From: Lactobacillus kullabergensis
Lineage (GTDB): Bacteria > Bacillota > Bacilli > Lactobacillales > Lactobacillaceae
Assembly (NCBI RefSeq): GCF_000967195.1
Contig: NZ_KQ033871.1
Location: forward strand, 1,750,067-1,814,066
Direction: 5' to 3'
Length of the DNA stretch: 64,000 nucleotides
A program made the translations under genes and the position numbers. Under the pieces are notes generated by a model. The model had not been told where the DNA came from, searched no databases, and saw only the letters and a program-made list of their open reading frames with translations. Each line of letters opens with the position of its first letter. Positions within the stretch are counted from its first letter, which is position 1. This document shows, one piece after another, positions 1 through 8,878 of this stretch.

Positions 1-25
1 CCACTTTAAAATTTCAGAGACTTCT

Positions 26-2278
26 TTATTTTAGTAATCGCAACATAATCTTATTTATCTGACTTCTTAATATATCAAATTCTCCTTCTTTTGTTTTGTT
101 AGACTGGATGACTATAATAGTTTTACCATCATCTGAGCTACGCAAAAACGTATAATAGCCTGCTCCTCCACCATTAGCTTTTTTTATATTATGGGACTTG
201 TCGTTATAAAAGCCACCATTGTAATAAGCTGGTGGAGCAGCTTGATAAAGAAAATTACAACTTGCTTTTGTAAGTAGTTTGCCCGCTAAAATATAATGGA
301 CCGTCTTAGCTAAATCATGATTGGACATCACTACTGATCCTGCCCCCAGTTCGTCATGTGCATTATGCAAGGCCTTTTTAAATTTAAAAGTATTATATTG
401 ACCATTACGATAAACCATTCCTGGAACTAAGCCACTAGCAACAATTTTGTCCGGCTTTGACCACAAAAATTCCGTTTGTTGCAACTTTAATGGTCTGACA
501 TAGGTGTCACGGAATAGCTGCTCATAGCTTTGGCCCGTTATTTTACTCATAATGCCACATAAATAAATATAGTTTAGTGAACGGTAATGCCATTTACCGA
601 GCATTTTAGCATTAAAAACCGTTTTTTTAGCATCACATTGAACATTATCATTATCTGAAATGAAATGTTTTCGCCCTAATCTTGCCCCTGGCTTAAGATC
701 AAGACCTGCCGTCATGTCTAACAGATTTTTCAACTTAACCTTCTTCGCCCCAGCAATTTGCGGATAAAATTTACTCAATTTATCCTGCAGACTTAGCTTG
801 CCCTCCTGCACTAGGTGCATGATAATTGCAGCAGTCATTGATTTTTGTACAGAATTAATTAAATAACTAGTGTTCGTATTATTCTCAGTAGCGTAATCAA
901 GCCAAGTCTTACCATTTTTAATGACTAGAATTGAGCCCTTGATTCCTAAAGCATCAATTTGCTGGCGCACTATTTTCCTTTTTAGTGAATCTGATTTGCT
1001 AAAATCATGTAGCTTTTGGTTTATAGTTCTGATTGCGTATGGCTTTTTTTGCCACTTTTTACTATAAAAATAGTTATGAATATTATAGTTATGCGGCACA
1101 TTTGCTTGCGCCATAAACGGTTTTACTGCCCGGTCGACTGCTACCCAGCCGCGCCAACCTAGGTGAATCGTATCTTCCATGAAGTACTGCTCACCGCCGC
1201 GCTTAGACAAATCGGTGACGTTATCAAAGCCCTGGCTGGCCAGCTGGTACTTAATCTTGGAAACGGCCTTTTGGTACATCGTTTGTGACAAGCCCGTATA
1301 ATTAGACCATTTTTCATTAATCGGCGGGATAATGAACAACACATTGGTATGCTGCTTGGCAAACTGGTGCAACATCAGTTCAAAATCACTGTATTCTACT
1401 GATTTAGTGTAGTTAAAGTGTCGTTGACTGCCCTTCAATTTAACCAATAAACGTTTATTCAAACGCCGCTTAAAAAAGCGGTTATTAATGCCAAAGCTAT
1501 TCGAATTAGTGTTAAGTTCAGCCTGCTCACTTGCCACTTGGTCTAAGGCCTTGACTGAATACGTATTCGGCAATAACTTGGCCTGTTTGTTAATCTTTTT
1601 AATGCGATCGCGCAATTGGAAAGTGCTGAAGAACTTATCTTCATTGTTAAGTATGCGCCGCTGGTTCTCCAAGTAGAAACGCTGAAAACCGGTCAGCTTT
1701 TCCCCGCGGGCAACTCTTTTCATTCCCAGCTTAATAACGCCTTTTACTTCCGGCATCTGCAAGAAGCGTTTAGCCGCATAGCGGTTTGTCGGTGTATCTT
1801 TTTTAATCCCTAACAGAAAATTGCAGGCTTGCAGCGGGGAATAATACAGTGCGAAGGCATCAGGATTTTGCCCCTTCTTGGTAAACCATTGCGGTGAAAC
1901 AATCACCACGGCTTTTTTGCCCTTAAGCTGTTTTGAGGTGCCCTGCATCTCTAAGAAGTGTGCCAAAGACTGGCTACCTGGCCCACCTAATAAAAACGGC
2001 CGGTAATTGCGGTGATATTTTTGCGCAATTACACTCGGGTGCAGCGGGTCAAGCCGTGACAGTTCACTTGAGCCATAAAAAGGCACATAGTCATCTTTAA
2101 AGGCATCCTGTTTCATCAAAGAGCCTTTAAAAATAGTCGTGGTCTGGGAATTAGCTGCTTGGTAAATGGCATCTTGAGAAAAAGTTCGCTCCCACGGCAG
2201 TAAAAAGATGACCAGTAACAAGATAGCGGCGCAGAGTACTGGGCCAAAAATCTGCCACAGCCGGCCTTTGTTACTCAT
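26..2278 (-). CDS. dltD: DltD fused to a C-terminal beta-lactamase-like serine hydrolase
   Basis: This 750-residue protein has two enzyme modules. The first 390 residues are DltD-like: one N-terminal membrane anchor (about 10-28), the catalytic GSSE motif (residues 69-72, Ser70) and the late D-x-x-H-L-G motif (His372). DltD moves D-alanine onto lipoteichoic acid outside the membrane. Residues about 430-750 look like a class C beta-lactamase/esterase: SVQK (476-479, the SxxK nucleophile box), a YRS box (565-567) where YxN is usual, and a Gly-rich GGG box (703-705) where KTG or HxG is usual. The start chosen is the ATG preceded by AGGAGGG; an upstream ATG would place that ribosome site inside the gene. 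It follows dltB by 47 bases. Ordinary DltD is about 420 residues, so the hydrolase is a clear addition. By analogy with DltE-type esterases it may remove D-alanine or another acyl group; that is inference. Confidence 0.88.
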   Translation of the reverse strand: MSNKGRLWQIFGPVLCAAILLLVIFLLPWERTFSQDAIYQAANSQTTTIFKGSLMKQDAFKDDYVPFYGSSELSRLDPLHPSVIAQKYHRNYRPFLLGGPGSQSLAHFLEMQGTSKQLKGKKAVVIVSPQWFTKKGQNPDAFALYYSPLQACNFLLGIKKDTPTNRYAAKRFLQMPEVKGVIKLGMKRVARGEKLTGFQRFYLENQRRILNNEDKFFSTFQLRDRIKKINKQAKLLPNTYSVKALDQVASEQAELNTNSNSFGINNRFFKRRLNKRLLVKLKGSQRHFNYTKSVEYSDFELMLHQFAKQHTNVLFIIPPINEKWSNYTGLSQTMYQKAVSKIKYQLASQGFDNVTDLSKRGGEQYFMEDTIHLGWRGWVAVDRAVKPFMAQANVPHNYNIHNYFYSKKWQKKPYAIRTINQKLHDFSKSDSLKRKIVRQQIDALGIKGSILVIKNGKTWLDYATENNTNTSYLINSVQKSMTAAIIMHLVQEGKLSLQDKLSKFYPQIAGAKKVKLKNLLDMTAGLDLKPGARLGRKHFISDNDNVQCDAKKTVFNAKMLGKWHYRSLNYIYLCGIMSKITGQSYEQLFRDTYVRPLKLQQTEFLWSKPDKIVASGLVPGMVYRNGQYNTFKFKKALHNAHDELGAGSVVMSNHDLAKTVHYILAGKLLTKASCNFLYQAAPPAYYNGGFYNDKSHNIKKANGGGAGYYTFLRSSDDGKTIIVIQSNKTKEGEFDILRSQINKIMLRLLK

Positions 2279-2325
2279 TTTTACCCTCCTATCCATAATC
2301 AAAACTCCTTAGATAAAATTCTTGC

Positions 2326-3570
2326 TTACTTCCAGCCAAACCATAGTTGACTGAGAAAACCTGAGAATATCAGGAAACTAAAACACACTACATTAAAAGT
2401 AACAAAAATTGCCAGCCATTTTGTGTATTTATTAGATGGCAATTTGTCTTTGTGCTTCTTCTTAAACCGCAGCCAGCAATCATTGATGATGATGGCCACA
2501 GCATGAAACAACCCATAAACAATATAATACCAGGTTAGTCCATGCCAGAAGCCCATCACTAAGAATAATAACAGATAAGCTGCTTGAGATAGTCTGACCG
2601 GATTCTTGAACAGCTTTTTCTTCATTGCAAAGAAGGTAAACCGCATATAGATGTAGTCGCGAAACCAAAAGGACAAAGTCATGTGCCAGCGGTTCCAGAA
2701 TTCTTTAATATTTTGGGAAATAAACGGCTTATTAAAGTTCATTGGGGTGTGAATACCCATAAAGTAGGAAATTGACACGGCAAATAAAGAATAGCCGGCA
2801 AAGTCAAAGAACAAATACATGCTGTAGCAGTACATATAAGCCACTAACCACCAGGAAAGTTTTAAACCGCCATTAGCCGTACCTGTTATCATTGCTGCTC
2901 GGGTAATTCGCGGCAGCCAGTAGGTACCAAAGAACCAGCCCAGAACAAATTTATATAAGAATCCTTGAAATAAATAGCGGGTTGCCAGCTCTAAATCGTT
3001 TAAATATTGCTCACGCTTTGGCACCGTGTCACATTCTTTGGCAAATCTGCGGTAGCGATCAATTGGCCCCGATGAAATTGTGGGAAAGAACAAGAGAAAG
3101 CGCAAATACGTTCCCAGATTAAGTTCTTTAATAGCGCCATCGCGCACTTCCATCACAACCTGAACGGTCTTGAACGTAAGATAGGAAATACCCAGAAAGG
3201 CCAAGACCCCCGGAATTTTAGCTTGCGGAAAAGCAGTCTGCACTTTCACTAAAATCAGAGGCACAATTGCTAAAATCACCGCTAGGTAAAAGACCCAGGT
3301 TTTATTCTGACTATTTTTACGCCTGCGATAATAGAGATAGCCATAGGAAACCAGGAGCTGAAACAGAATATAGATGATCAGGCTAACGCCCTGTTGCCAT
3401 TTTTCACCATCAAAAATGAGAAATAAAAAAACTAACGAGAACACAACCTCATATATTTTTAAACGGTGACCCCAATACAGCCCGATGATAATGGGGATTA
3501 AGCCAATCATCAAATACACAAAGTAATGCGGATTAGAGTATGGCTGTAAGTTAATGAAATTAGCGTTCAC
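2326..3570 (-). CDS. dltB: DltB, membrane-bound O-acyltransferase
   Basis: This 414-residue multi-spanning membrane protein belongs to the MBOAT family and matches DltB, the channel that passes the D-alanyl group across the membrane. The family signature is present: FWNRWHMTLSFWFRDY (from residue 291), with His296, and the catalytic His343 in GFWHGLTW. The 47-residue spacing between these histidines equals the family spacing. The start is GTG with GGAGGTC ten bases upstream. It lies between dltX and the dltD fusion on the same strand, so it is probably co-transcribed with both. The usual partners dltA and dltC, which load D-alanine on the carrier protein, are not present in the window. Confidence 0.93.
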   Translation of the reverse strand: MNANFINLQPYSNPHYFVYLMIGLIPIIIGLYWGHRLKIYEVVFSLVFLFLIFDGEKWQQGVSLIIYILFQLLVSYGYLYYRRRKNSQNKTWVFYLAVILAIVPLILVKVQTAFPQAKIPGVLAFLGISYLTFKTVQVVMEVRDGAIKELNLGTYLRFLLFFPTISSGPIDRYRRFAKECDTVPKREQYLNDLELATRYLFQGFLYKFVLGWFFGTYWLPRITRAAMITGTANGGLKLSWWLVAYMYCYSMYLFFDFAGYSLFAVSISYFMGIHTPMNFNKPFISQNIKEFWNRWHMTLSFWFRDYIYMRFTFFAMKKKLFKNPVRLSQAAYLLLFLVMGFWHGLTWYYIVYGLFHAVAIIINDCWLRFKKKHKDKLPSNKYTKWLAIFVTFNVVCFSFLIFSGFLSQLWFGWK

Positions 3571-3712
3571 TACTCGTTGACCTCCTTAATTTTGGTTTTA
3601 CATTAAAGTTAATTTGATACTTGTGCTGTTTTATAACTAAATAGTTTTTAAAAATTAAATCTTGTTATTTCAATAAAGTGCTTGATTAATTTCTTTCATT
3701 TGCGTAGCCCAT

Positions 3713-3835
3713 TTAGAATTCATTATAGATAAAATGAACAGATGTTAATCCACTATAGTGATACAAGTAAATCAAGGCTCCAAAAATGGCGCAATAGACA
3801 ATTGTCATAAAAATAAAACTTACTATTTTCTTCAT
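3713..3835 (-). CDS. dltX: DltX, small D-alanylation membrane peptide
   Basis: A 40-codon gene recognised from its product: an N-terminal MKKIVSF, one hydrophobic membrane span (about residues 5-25) and the C-terminal FIYNEF that is the hallmark of DltX. DltX is the short membrane peptide at the head of dlt operons whose C-terminus is needed for D-alanyl transfer. The ribosome site AGGAG lies at a suitable distance upstream. The gene is 142 bases before dltB and is the probable first gene of this reduced operon. Its presence argues that the downstream pair is a true Dlt-type transfer system rather than another MBOAT pair. Confidence 0.9.
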   Translation of the reverse strand: MKKIVSFIFMTIVYCAIFGALIYLYHYSGLTSVHFIYNEF

Positions 3836-3876
3836 TTATTACTGTCCATCTCCTAAAAAATCTAATATCATATATT

Positions 3877-3904
3877 GTATAATATGACTGAAGACAGTAT
3901 AATA
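3877..3904. promoter_or_regulatory. Direct repeat GTATAATA with 20-bp period
   Basis: GTATAATA occurs at 3877-3884 and again at 3897-3904, in the divergent region between dltX and the DUF4097 operon. A 20-bp period puts both copies on the same helix face, as for response-regulator sites. It may instead be overlapping AT-rich -10 boxes. No regulator is identified. Confidence 0.3.
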
Positions 3905-4031
3905 CATTTAATAATAAATAAGCAAAATTTTTATTATCAAAAAATTTAAAATCTATTTCATACTATTGTAATCAATATAGCTGAAATTCTGAGCATCAGC
4001 TCGTTTAAATTAATGGGGGGGTAACTTTATA

Positions 4032-4883
4032 ATGAAAAAGATTTTTAAAATAATCATTTTTTGCGGCATTGTCGGTCTTCTCGTATTAGCAGGTATCAAA
4101 ATGAACTATGCTTTACAAAAGCCCCAATTAACAGAAGCTCAAACCAATCAAACTACCAAAAAAGTTTACACAGTTAAAAAATTTGATAAAATCAAATTTT
4201 CTTCTTACAGGCCTAATACTGACGTTACTTTAGGTAACAAATACCAAGTCAAAATTAAGGCTAAACGAGGTGGAAATGCACAAAAAATCAAAACCAAAGT
4301 TAAAAATAAGCAACTGACTATTTATGATGAACCAGAAAAGCATTTTAATGATGGCTATTATGAAGTCACTGTTACTGTACCAAGTAAAAACGCTTTGAAA
4401 AAGGTATCAGGCTATTTACGAGGAGGCTCCGTGTACTTAGAAAAGTTAAATATTCCCGATATTAATCTCAAATCAAACATTGCTTATTTTGCCTTTGATC
4501 ATGTCTCTTCTCAAAATGTTAAGTTAAAAATAAAACATGAAGTTTCAGACATAATGGATTCTAATTTAAAGAATTGCTCTATTAATATCGGTAAAGGTAA
4601 TATGACTATTGATGACAGTAAAATCAAAGCTAAAGTGCACATTGATAAGGGTGGCATGACAGTTGTTGATAGCACTTTCCTGGGTGATAGTTCCTTCACT
4701 CTTAATAAAGGATTATTTTTGATGACAGATGCTCCTAAAATAAGTTATGACCTGCGCGTTGATCCTAAGCATAAAATTGAAACTGACAATAAAGATTATC
4801 ATAAACGTCTATCTATTATCGTACCAAACAAGCCAACCGTTAAAGTAACTAGCAAGAATGCAAATATAGAATTTTATAGATAG
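4032..4883 (+). CDS. DUF4097-like membrane-anchored beta-repeat protein 1
   Basis: A 283-residue protein with one N-terminal membrane span (about 5-25) followed by a repetitive beta-strand region. The repeat style (short strands ending in D/N turns, 'VKKFDKIKF', 'VTVTVPSKN') is that of DUF4097/LiaG-like proteins, which are extracytoplasmic and of unknown activity. It is the first of three tandem paralogues, separated by 37 and 22 bases, so one transcript is likely. The start follows a run of Gs (GGGGGGG) twelve bases upstream. The operon is divergent from dltX, which suggests a cell-envelope role; that link is contextual only. Confidence 0.7.
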   Translation: MKKIFKIIIFCGIVGLLVLAGIKMNYALQKPQLTEAQTNQTTKKVYTVKKFDKIKFSSYRPNTDVTLGNKYQVKIKAKRGGNAQKIKTKVKNKQLTIYDEPEKHFNDGYYEVTVTVPSKNALKKVSGYLRGGSVYLEKLNIPDINLKSNIAYFAFDHVSSQNVKLKIKHEVSDIMDSNLKNCSINIGKGNMTIDDSKIKAKVHIDKGGMTVVDSTFLGDSSFTLNKGLFLMTDAPKISYDLRVDPKHKIETDNKDYHKRLSIIVPNKPTVKVTSKNANIEFYR

Positions 4884-4920
4884 ATTCAGTATGTTTTAAT
4901 TAGAAATGAAGAAATTAACT

Positions 4921-5808
4921 ATGAAAAGATTATATAAATTAGGCAGCTTTTTAGGAATCGCTGGATTATTGGTACTCATTGGCGCTAAGGCAAATAATTT
5001 CCTACAAAATCCTCAGTATCAAGATGACAAAGTCGTTTTTGCCAAAAAGTCAAGATCTCAAAATAAAGTCAACAAAAGTTTTAATGTTAAAGATTTTGAT
5101 CAAGTCAAACTTAACACTAATAGGCCTGATATCAAATTCGTTGTAGGTAAGACTTTTAGTGTACAAGCCAACGGAACTAACAGAGCTCATATTGAGCTTA
5201 CCAGAGTCAGCGTTAAAAACAGAAAACTAACTATCTATGACAAACCTACCGGTCATCATAATTATGGCGGATATACAGTTACCATAACGGTTCCTAATAA
5301 GAACTCTATAAAAAAGGTTACCGGAAATTGTGATATCAGTGATATCTACTTCAAGGGTTTGAATATTCCAAGTATTGCTGTCAAAACAGGCTATGGCGAT
5401 GTTATCTTTAATCACGTCAACTCTGAAAATGTTAGTGTCAAGCAAACAAATGGTGACTTAAAAGTCTTAAATTCAACAATTAAAAACAGTACAGTTAAAT
5501 TAAGCGTTGGAGATTTAACAATTAAAAATAGTAAGTTCAAAACAAAGGCCAATTTAGCTTTAGCACCTGACTTCAAATATAGTAGTGTCAAAATTCAAAA
5601 TTCCAGCCTTTTAGGAAATAGTTCAATTAATTTGGCTATAGGTGACTTTGTTATGACGGGTGCTCCGAAAATCAGTTATGATTTGACAACTAAACCAAAA
5701 GGTAAAATCAAATTTCAAAGCAGACATTACACTCATCAATTTTCTAAGACTGTTCCTAATCAACCACTTCTTAAAGTTAACAGCAGAGGAAATATTAAAA
5801 TAGATTAA
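4921..5808 (+). CDS. DUF4097-like membrane-anchored beta-repeat protein 2
   Basis: Second paralogue, 295 residues from the chosen ATG. This start aligns MKRLYKLGSFLG with the first residues of its two neighbours and has GAAG about ten bases upstream; an ATG five codons earlier (4906) is possible. It has an N-terminal membrane span, then the same motifs as its neighbours: 'VKDFDQVKL', 'LTIYDKP', 'VTITVPNKNSIKKV', 'LNIPSI' and 'GAPKISYDL'. The beta-strand body is built of repeats with S/T/N-rich turns, as in a beta-helix. Function is unknown. Confidence 0.68.
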   Translation: MKRLYKLGSFLGIAGLLVLIGAKANNFLQNPQYQDDKVVFAKKSRSQNKVNKSFNVKDFDQVKLNTNRPDIKFVVGKTFSVQANGTNRAHIELTRVSVKNRKLTIYDKPTGHHNYGGYTVTITVPNKNSIKKVTGNCDISDIYFKGLNIPSIAVKTGYGDVIFNHVNSENVSVKQTNGDLKVLNSTIKNSTVKLSVGDLTIKNSKFKTKANLALAPDFKYSSVKIQNSSLLGNSSINLAIGDFVMTGAPKISYDLTTKPKGKIKFQSRHYTHQFSKTVPNQPLLKVNSRGNIKID

Positions 5809-5830
5809 TTAAAATGAAGGTAAATTAGAA

Positions 5831-6778
5831 ATGAAAAAGTTTTATCAAATATGTGGCAGTATCGCTACTTTAGCAGCTCTTCTTTTTGTAGTTGGCAAAG
5901 CAAACAACAATTTTTCGAAAACTGGAATCGTTGATGCAAAAGCCAGTCAAACTACAAAAACAAATAGCTACAAAGCAGTTGTCACAAAAACAAAGAAAGG
6001 CAAAGTCAAGAAAACTTATACTGTTCCCAAATTTAGCCAAATCAAACTTGCTTGTTACAGACCAGATGTGGTCATTGACTTAGGTAAAAAATTTAAAATC
6101 ACTGTTATAGGAGAAAAAGGAGCCGATGTTAATAAAATTAATACAAAAGTGGACAACAATCAGCTTACTGTTTATGATGAACCCGAATATAAATTCAACG
6201 ATGGTGACTATCAAATAAATATTACCGTTCCCCACAAAAATAGCGTAAAAGAAATAACTGGTTTCAATTATGAATATGGTGTCATAATAGATAAATTGAA
6301 TATTCCCAGTATTAATTTAAGCTCAACTGCAGGATCCCTTTTTATTTCAGACGTTAAAGCAAATAATGTGACCTTTACAGTTAAAAACTATGACGCCAAA
6401 CAAAATCATGACGATGATAATGAATGCATAGATGTCTTTGATTCTAAATTAAAAAGCAGTAATTTCAATGTAAATAAAGGAAACATTTATATTTATAGTA
6501 GTAAGCTAAAAACTAATACTTTTATCAATCATGGCAATTTTAATTTTGGCAGCAGTAAAGCTATTGGCCAAAGCACAATCGATCTAAATACCGGTAATTT
6601 TAGTATGTTCGATATGTTTGATTTGCCAAAAATCAATTGTGACCTTACAACTGATTCTACACAAAAAATAAAAGTTGGTAAAAAATACTATCCTCATCAT
6701 TTTTCTACTTCTTCCCAAGCAAACCCATTGCTTAAAGTTACCAGTAAAACTGGCAAAATTTCAATATCTAAGGATTAA
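5831..6778 (+). CDS. DUF4097-like membrane-anchored beta-repeat protein 3
   Basis: Third paralogue, 315 residues, with GAAGG upstream of the ATG. The N-terminal hydrophobic span (about 8-24) is followed by a Lys/Thr-rich linker longer than in the other two copies, then the shared beta-repeat body ('VPKFSQIKL', 'LTVYDEPEYKFNDGDY', 'ITVPHKNSVKEI'). It is the most diverged of the three in its middle, with an acidic insertion near residues 190-200. It is the last gene of the probable three-gene operon. No enzymatic motif was seen. Confidence 0.68.
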   Translation: MKKFYQICGSIATLAALLFVVGKANNNFSKTGIVDAKASQTTKTNSYKAVVTKTKKGKVKKTYTVPKFSQIKLACYRPDVVIDLGKKFKITVIGEKGADVNKINTKVDNNQLTVYDEPEYKFNDGDYQINITVPHKNSVKEITGFNYEYGVIIDKLNIPSINLSSTAGSLFISDVKANNVTFTVKNYDAKQNHDDDNECIDVFDSKLKSSNFNVNKGNIYIYSSKLKTNTFINHGNFNFGSSKAIGQSTIDLNTGNFSMFDMFDLPKINCDLTTDSTQKIKVGKKYYPHHFSTSSQANPLLKVTSKTGKISISKD

Positions 6779-6897
6779 GCTATATAGTCTAGCGTCAAAA
6801 CTCACACAGTAAAATTAGTCAACATAATTTGATATTCTTTGCACCTATTTACAAATTAAATATAAAATAGAATAAAATCATTATTTAGGAGTCCAAA

Positions 6898-7209
6898 TTG
6901 ATCATAGACACTAAGAAACTGCAAAAAGCAGTCATGGAAAATAAGAAAAAACACGGTTTCAATACCACAGATATTGAGTTTGAATTATTGCGCTTACATG
7001 GAGAAGCTAATGAGTTATTTGATGCCTGGCGCAAGAATAATAAGGAAAATATCAATGAAGAATTAGCCGATGTAGGGATATTCTTACTGGGCATTGCAGA
7101 AATGCTTGGCAGTGATTTGGGTGAAGACATTGTTAATAAAATGAAAATAAACGAAAAAAGAATATACAAAAATGGCGTTAAACTTGATCCTGCTGATAAA
7201 GATAAATAG
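6898..7209 (+). CDS. MazG-like nucleotide pyrophosphohydrolase
   Basis: A 103-residue protein of the MazG/all-alpha NTP pyrophosphatase type. The metal-binding signature is visible as E-x-x-E-L-x-D in 'NEELADVGIFLLGIAEML' (about residues 51-68), preceded by an acidic helix with 'LLRLHGEANELFDAW'. Such enzymes split non-canonical or alarmone nucleotides to the monophosphate. The start is TTG, with AGGAG six bases upstream. It stands alone after the DUF4097 operon. It could be a house-cleaning enzyme or a former phage or toxin-antitoxin component; the sequence does not decide. Confidence 0.75.
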   Translation: MIIDTKKLQKAVMENKKKHGFNTTDIEFELLRLHGEANELFDAWRKNNKENINEELADVGIFLLGIAEMLGSDLGEDIVNKMKINEKRIYKNGVKLDPADKDK

Positions 7210-7467
7210 ACCGATAGCTTTAGTTTAATAACAGCATGGTCAAGCTATCAGCTATTTATTCAATTCTTACAAAAGTTTAGGAATAGGCAGATATTTTTTA
7301 CCTGCGTAGGTTTGGTTTTGCTTTTTACAGCTTTAGTGGAACTTATAGATAACCCGAGAAGTGGTTCAGGTCTTGTTTCTATGGAAGCGGGTCTGTTATG
7401 CGTACTATTCCCCCAATGAACATTTAGAAATAGTTATTTCTGAAAAGTGTAATCTTAATTTGACAAA
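7210..7467. other. Intergenic stretch, no gene recognised
   Basis: The stretch after the MazG-like gene holds a weak hairpin (gatagctt / aagctatc) near 7212-7248 that may terminate it. The remainder has no frame longer than a few tens of codons and no similarity that I recognise. Confidence 0.4.
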
Positions 7468-7501
7468 GGTTCCGAAATTTTCTTAATTTCGGGACCTTTT
7501 T
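7468..7501. terminator. Hairpin terminator, 'cgggacc' type
   Basis: GGTTCCGAAAT pairs with ATTTCGGGACC and is followed by a T run. The motif recurs in weaker form at 13361-13392, where it is again followed by the next hairpin type. Confidence 0.75.
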
Positions 7502-7511
7502 ATAATACAAA

Positions 7512-7551
7512 AAATGCACCCAATAGCTAACTTTTACTATTAGGTGCATTT
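7512..7551. terminator. Bidirectional terminator, copy 1 of 3
   Basis: AAATGCACCCAATAG pairs with CTATTAGGTGCATTT around a short loop. It ends the minus-strand SLAP gene at 7582-8691. Near-identical hairpins lie at 10182-10223 and 13433-13472. Confidence 0.8.
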
Positions 7552-7581
7552 AAATTATTTATTTAGTTCTCTTAAAGTAAT

Positions 7582-8691
7582 TTATTTGGCCGTCTTTGGC
7601 TTAGCATTTTGCTGTGCTTCTTCTGCAGTATTAATTGGACTTAATTTCACCCCTGCAATAAATCTAACATCACTTGCTTTTACATAGCCGTCACCAACAT
7701 CAATTGAATCTGGTCCTTTACCACCTGGTAGGTCAGAGGCATAAAACTCATGACCTTTTAAATGGTAAAACAGTTCTGCTTTATTTTCAGCTGGCACCCA
7801 AATGTAAAGCAATTTATCTACCTTTAAATTTCCGCCTTGTTTCCTAATTCTTTGTCCTTTGTGATCTTGCTTGGTGCCATCGGCATTATAGACATCTGTA
7901 TCTTGATAAAATCTAATATAAGAATAGTGCTCATAATCATAGTAATGAGAAGGCAAATCTTTCTTAACTTTAACGTCTAAGCAATACAGCCAATTATTCG
8001 TCCCTTTAATACGATAAATAACTGCATTTGGTATAGCCAATTGGCTAATTTCTTCAGCGTATCCTTGTTCTTCAGCACGATCGACTATGAAGGTAGTGCC
8101 TTTTTTTGCCTTTTTAATAGTTTTAAGACCATTATTGATCTCATAAATTGGAGCACCACCATCTCTTGTTACTGTTGCGATCGTTTCTTCGGTGTTTGAA
8201 GCAGTGATTTTGCCCAAGTTGCTGGCTCTCACATATTGCTTTGAGGGACCACCAATGCGGTAGTAGCGCAAACCATTCTTAAACTTAACGGTACCACCAT
8301 AAGTTGTAATGGAAGTTCCTTTTCTAATTAAACGATAGTCAGCCCTGCGTGAACTGGTAGCGTAAACATAGGAATTATGCTTAACTTCACGTTTAACACC
8401 GTCAATGTTATTAGCTTTGATAAATTGTTTTTTACCGCTAATTCTATAATATGGTGCGTATGGCTCAAAATCTAAGATAACAGGTTTTTTATCAACTTCA
8501 ATCCGGCGAAAAGCTGGATACTTAGCATCTGCCTTTTGTCCGTTCTCATCATATGCTTGTGACGTATACATAACGGTTCTTATAGTGCTGGGAATCTTTG
8601 CTTGAACAGTATGGGATTGCTGATTAAATGTCCAAATTGCAGTAAGTCCTAAAAAACCAGCTGCTAAATAATGAGTAATTTTTTTATTCAT
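7582..8691 (-). CDS. Secreted SLAP-domain surface protein 1
   Basis: A 369-residue secreted protein. The start chosen is MNKKITH, with AGAGAGG nine bases upstream; a longer frame exists but lacks a ribosome site and would bury the signal peptide. A signal peptide (cleavage near VQA-K, residue 31) is followed by SLAP-type repeats ('HNSYVYATSSRRADYRLIR', 'YYRIGGPSKQYV'), a variable middle, and a conserved C-terminal domain ending 'KLSPINTAEEAQ'. SLAP domains bind the lactobacillar cell wall non-covalently, so surface location is likely. The protein is very close to its upstream neighbour, with which it shares signal peptide and promoter region. Function is otherwise unknown. Confidence 0.85.
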   Translation of the reverse strand: MNKKITHYLAAGFLGLTAIWTFNQQSHTVQAKIPSTIRTVMYTSQAYDENGQKADAKYPAFRRIEVDKKPVILDFEPYAPYYRISGKKQFIKANNIDGVKREVKHNSYVYATSSRRADYRLIRKGTSITTYGGTVKFKNGLRYYRIGGPSKQYVRASNLGKITASNTEETIATVTRDGGAPIYEINNGLKTIKKAKKGTTFIVDRAEEQGYAEEISQLAIPNAVIYRIKGTNNWLYCLDVKVKKDLPSHYYDYEHYSYIRFYQDTDVYNADGTKQDHKGQRIRKQGGNLKVDKLLYIWVPAENKAELFYHLKGHEFYASDLPGGKGPDSIDVGDGYVKASDVRFIAGVKLSPINTAEEAQQNAKPKTAK

Positions 8692-8798
8692 ATGTTTTAA
8701 CCTCTCTTCTTCAAAAAATGCTATCTTTATTTTTGATTCTCTAATTTCTGCAATCAAAACAAGAAATTATATAATTTCATTCTGTGCTTTTCTTAACG

Positions 8799-8848
8799 AT
8801 TAATGAAGTTAAAAAATGATGGACTTAATTAGCCAAATATCTTAATAC
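8799..8848 (-). promoter_or_regulatory. Repeated upstream element, copy A
   Basis: A block of about 50 bases, about 110-160 bases upstream of the SLAP protein 1 start. The same block stands at matching distance before SLAP proteins 2 and 4 (10132-10180 and 12606-12654). It probably holds the promoter or a binding site. Confidence 0.6.
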
Positions 8849-8878
8849 AAATAGGAAATAAGTATGTTATGACTTTAA

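Noticed and set aside
1159-1813. Several open frames of 60-70 codons on both strands inside the dltD fusion gene
   Set aside because: They lie over clear DltD coding sequence, lack ribosome sites and have no recognisable product.
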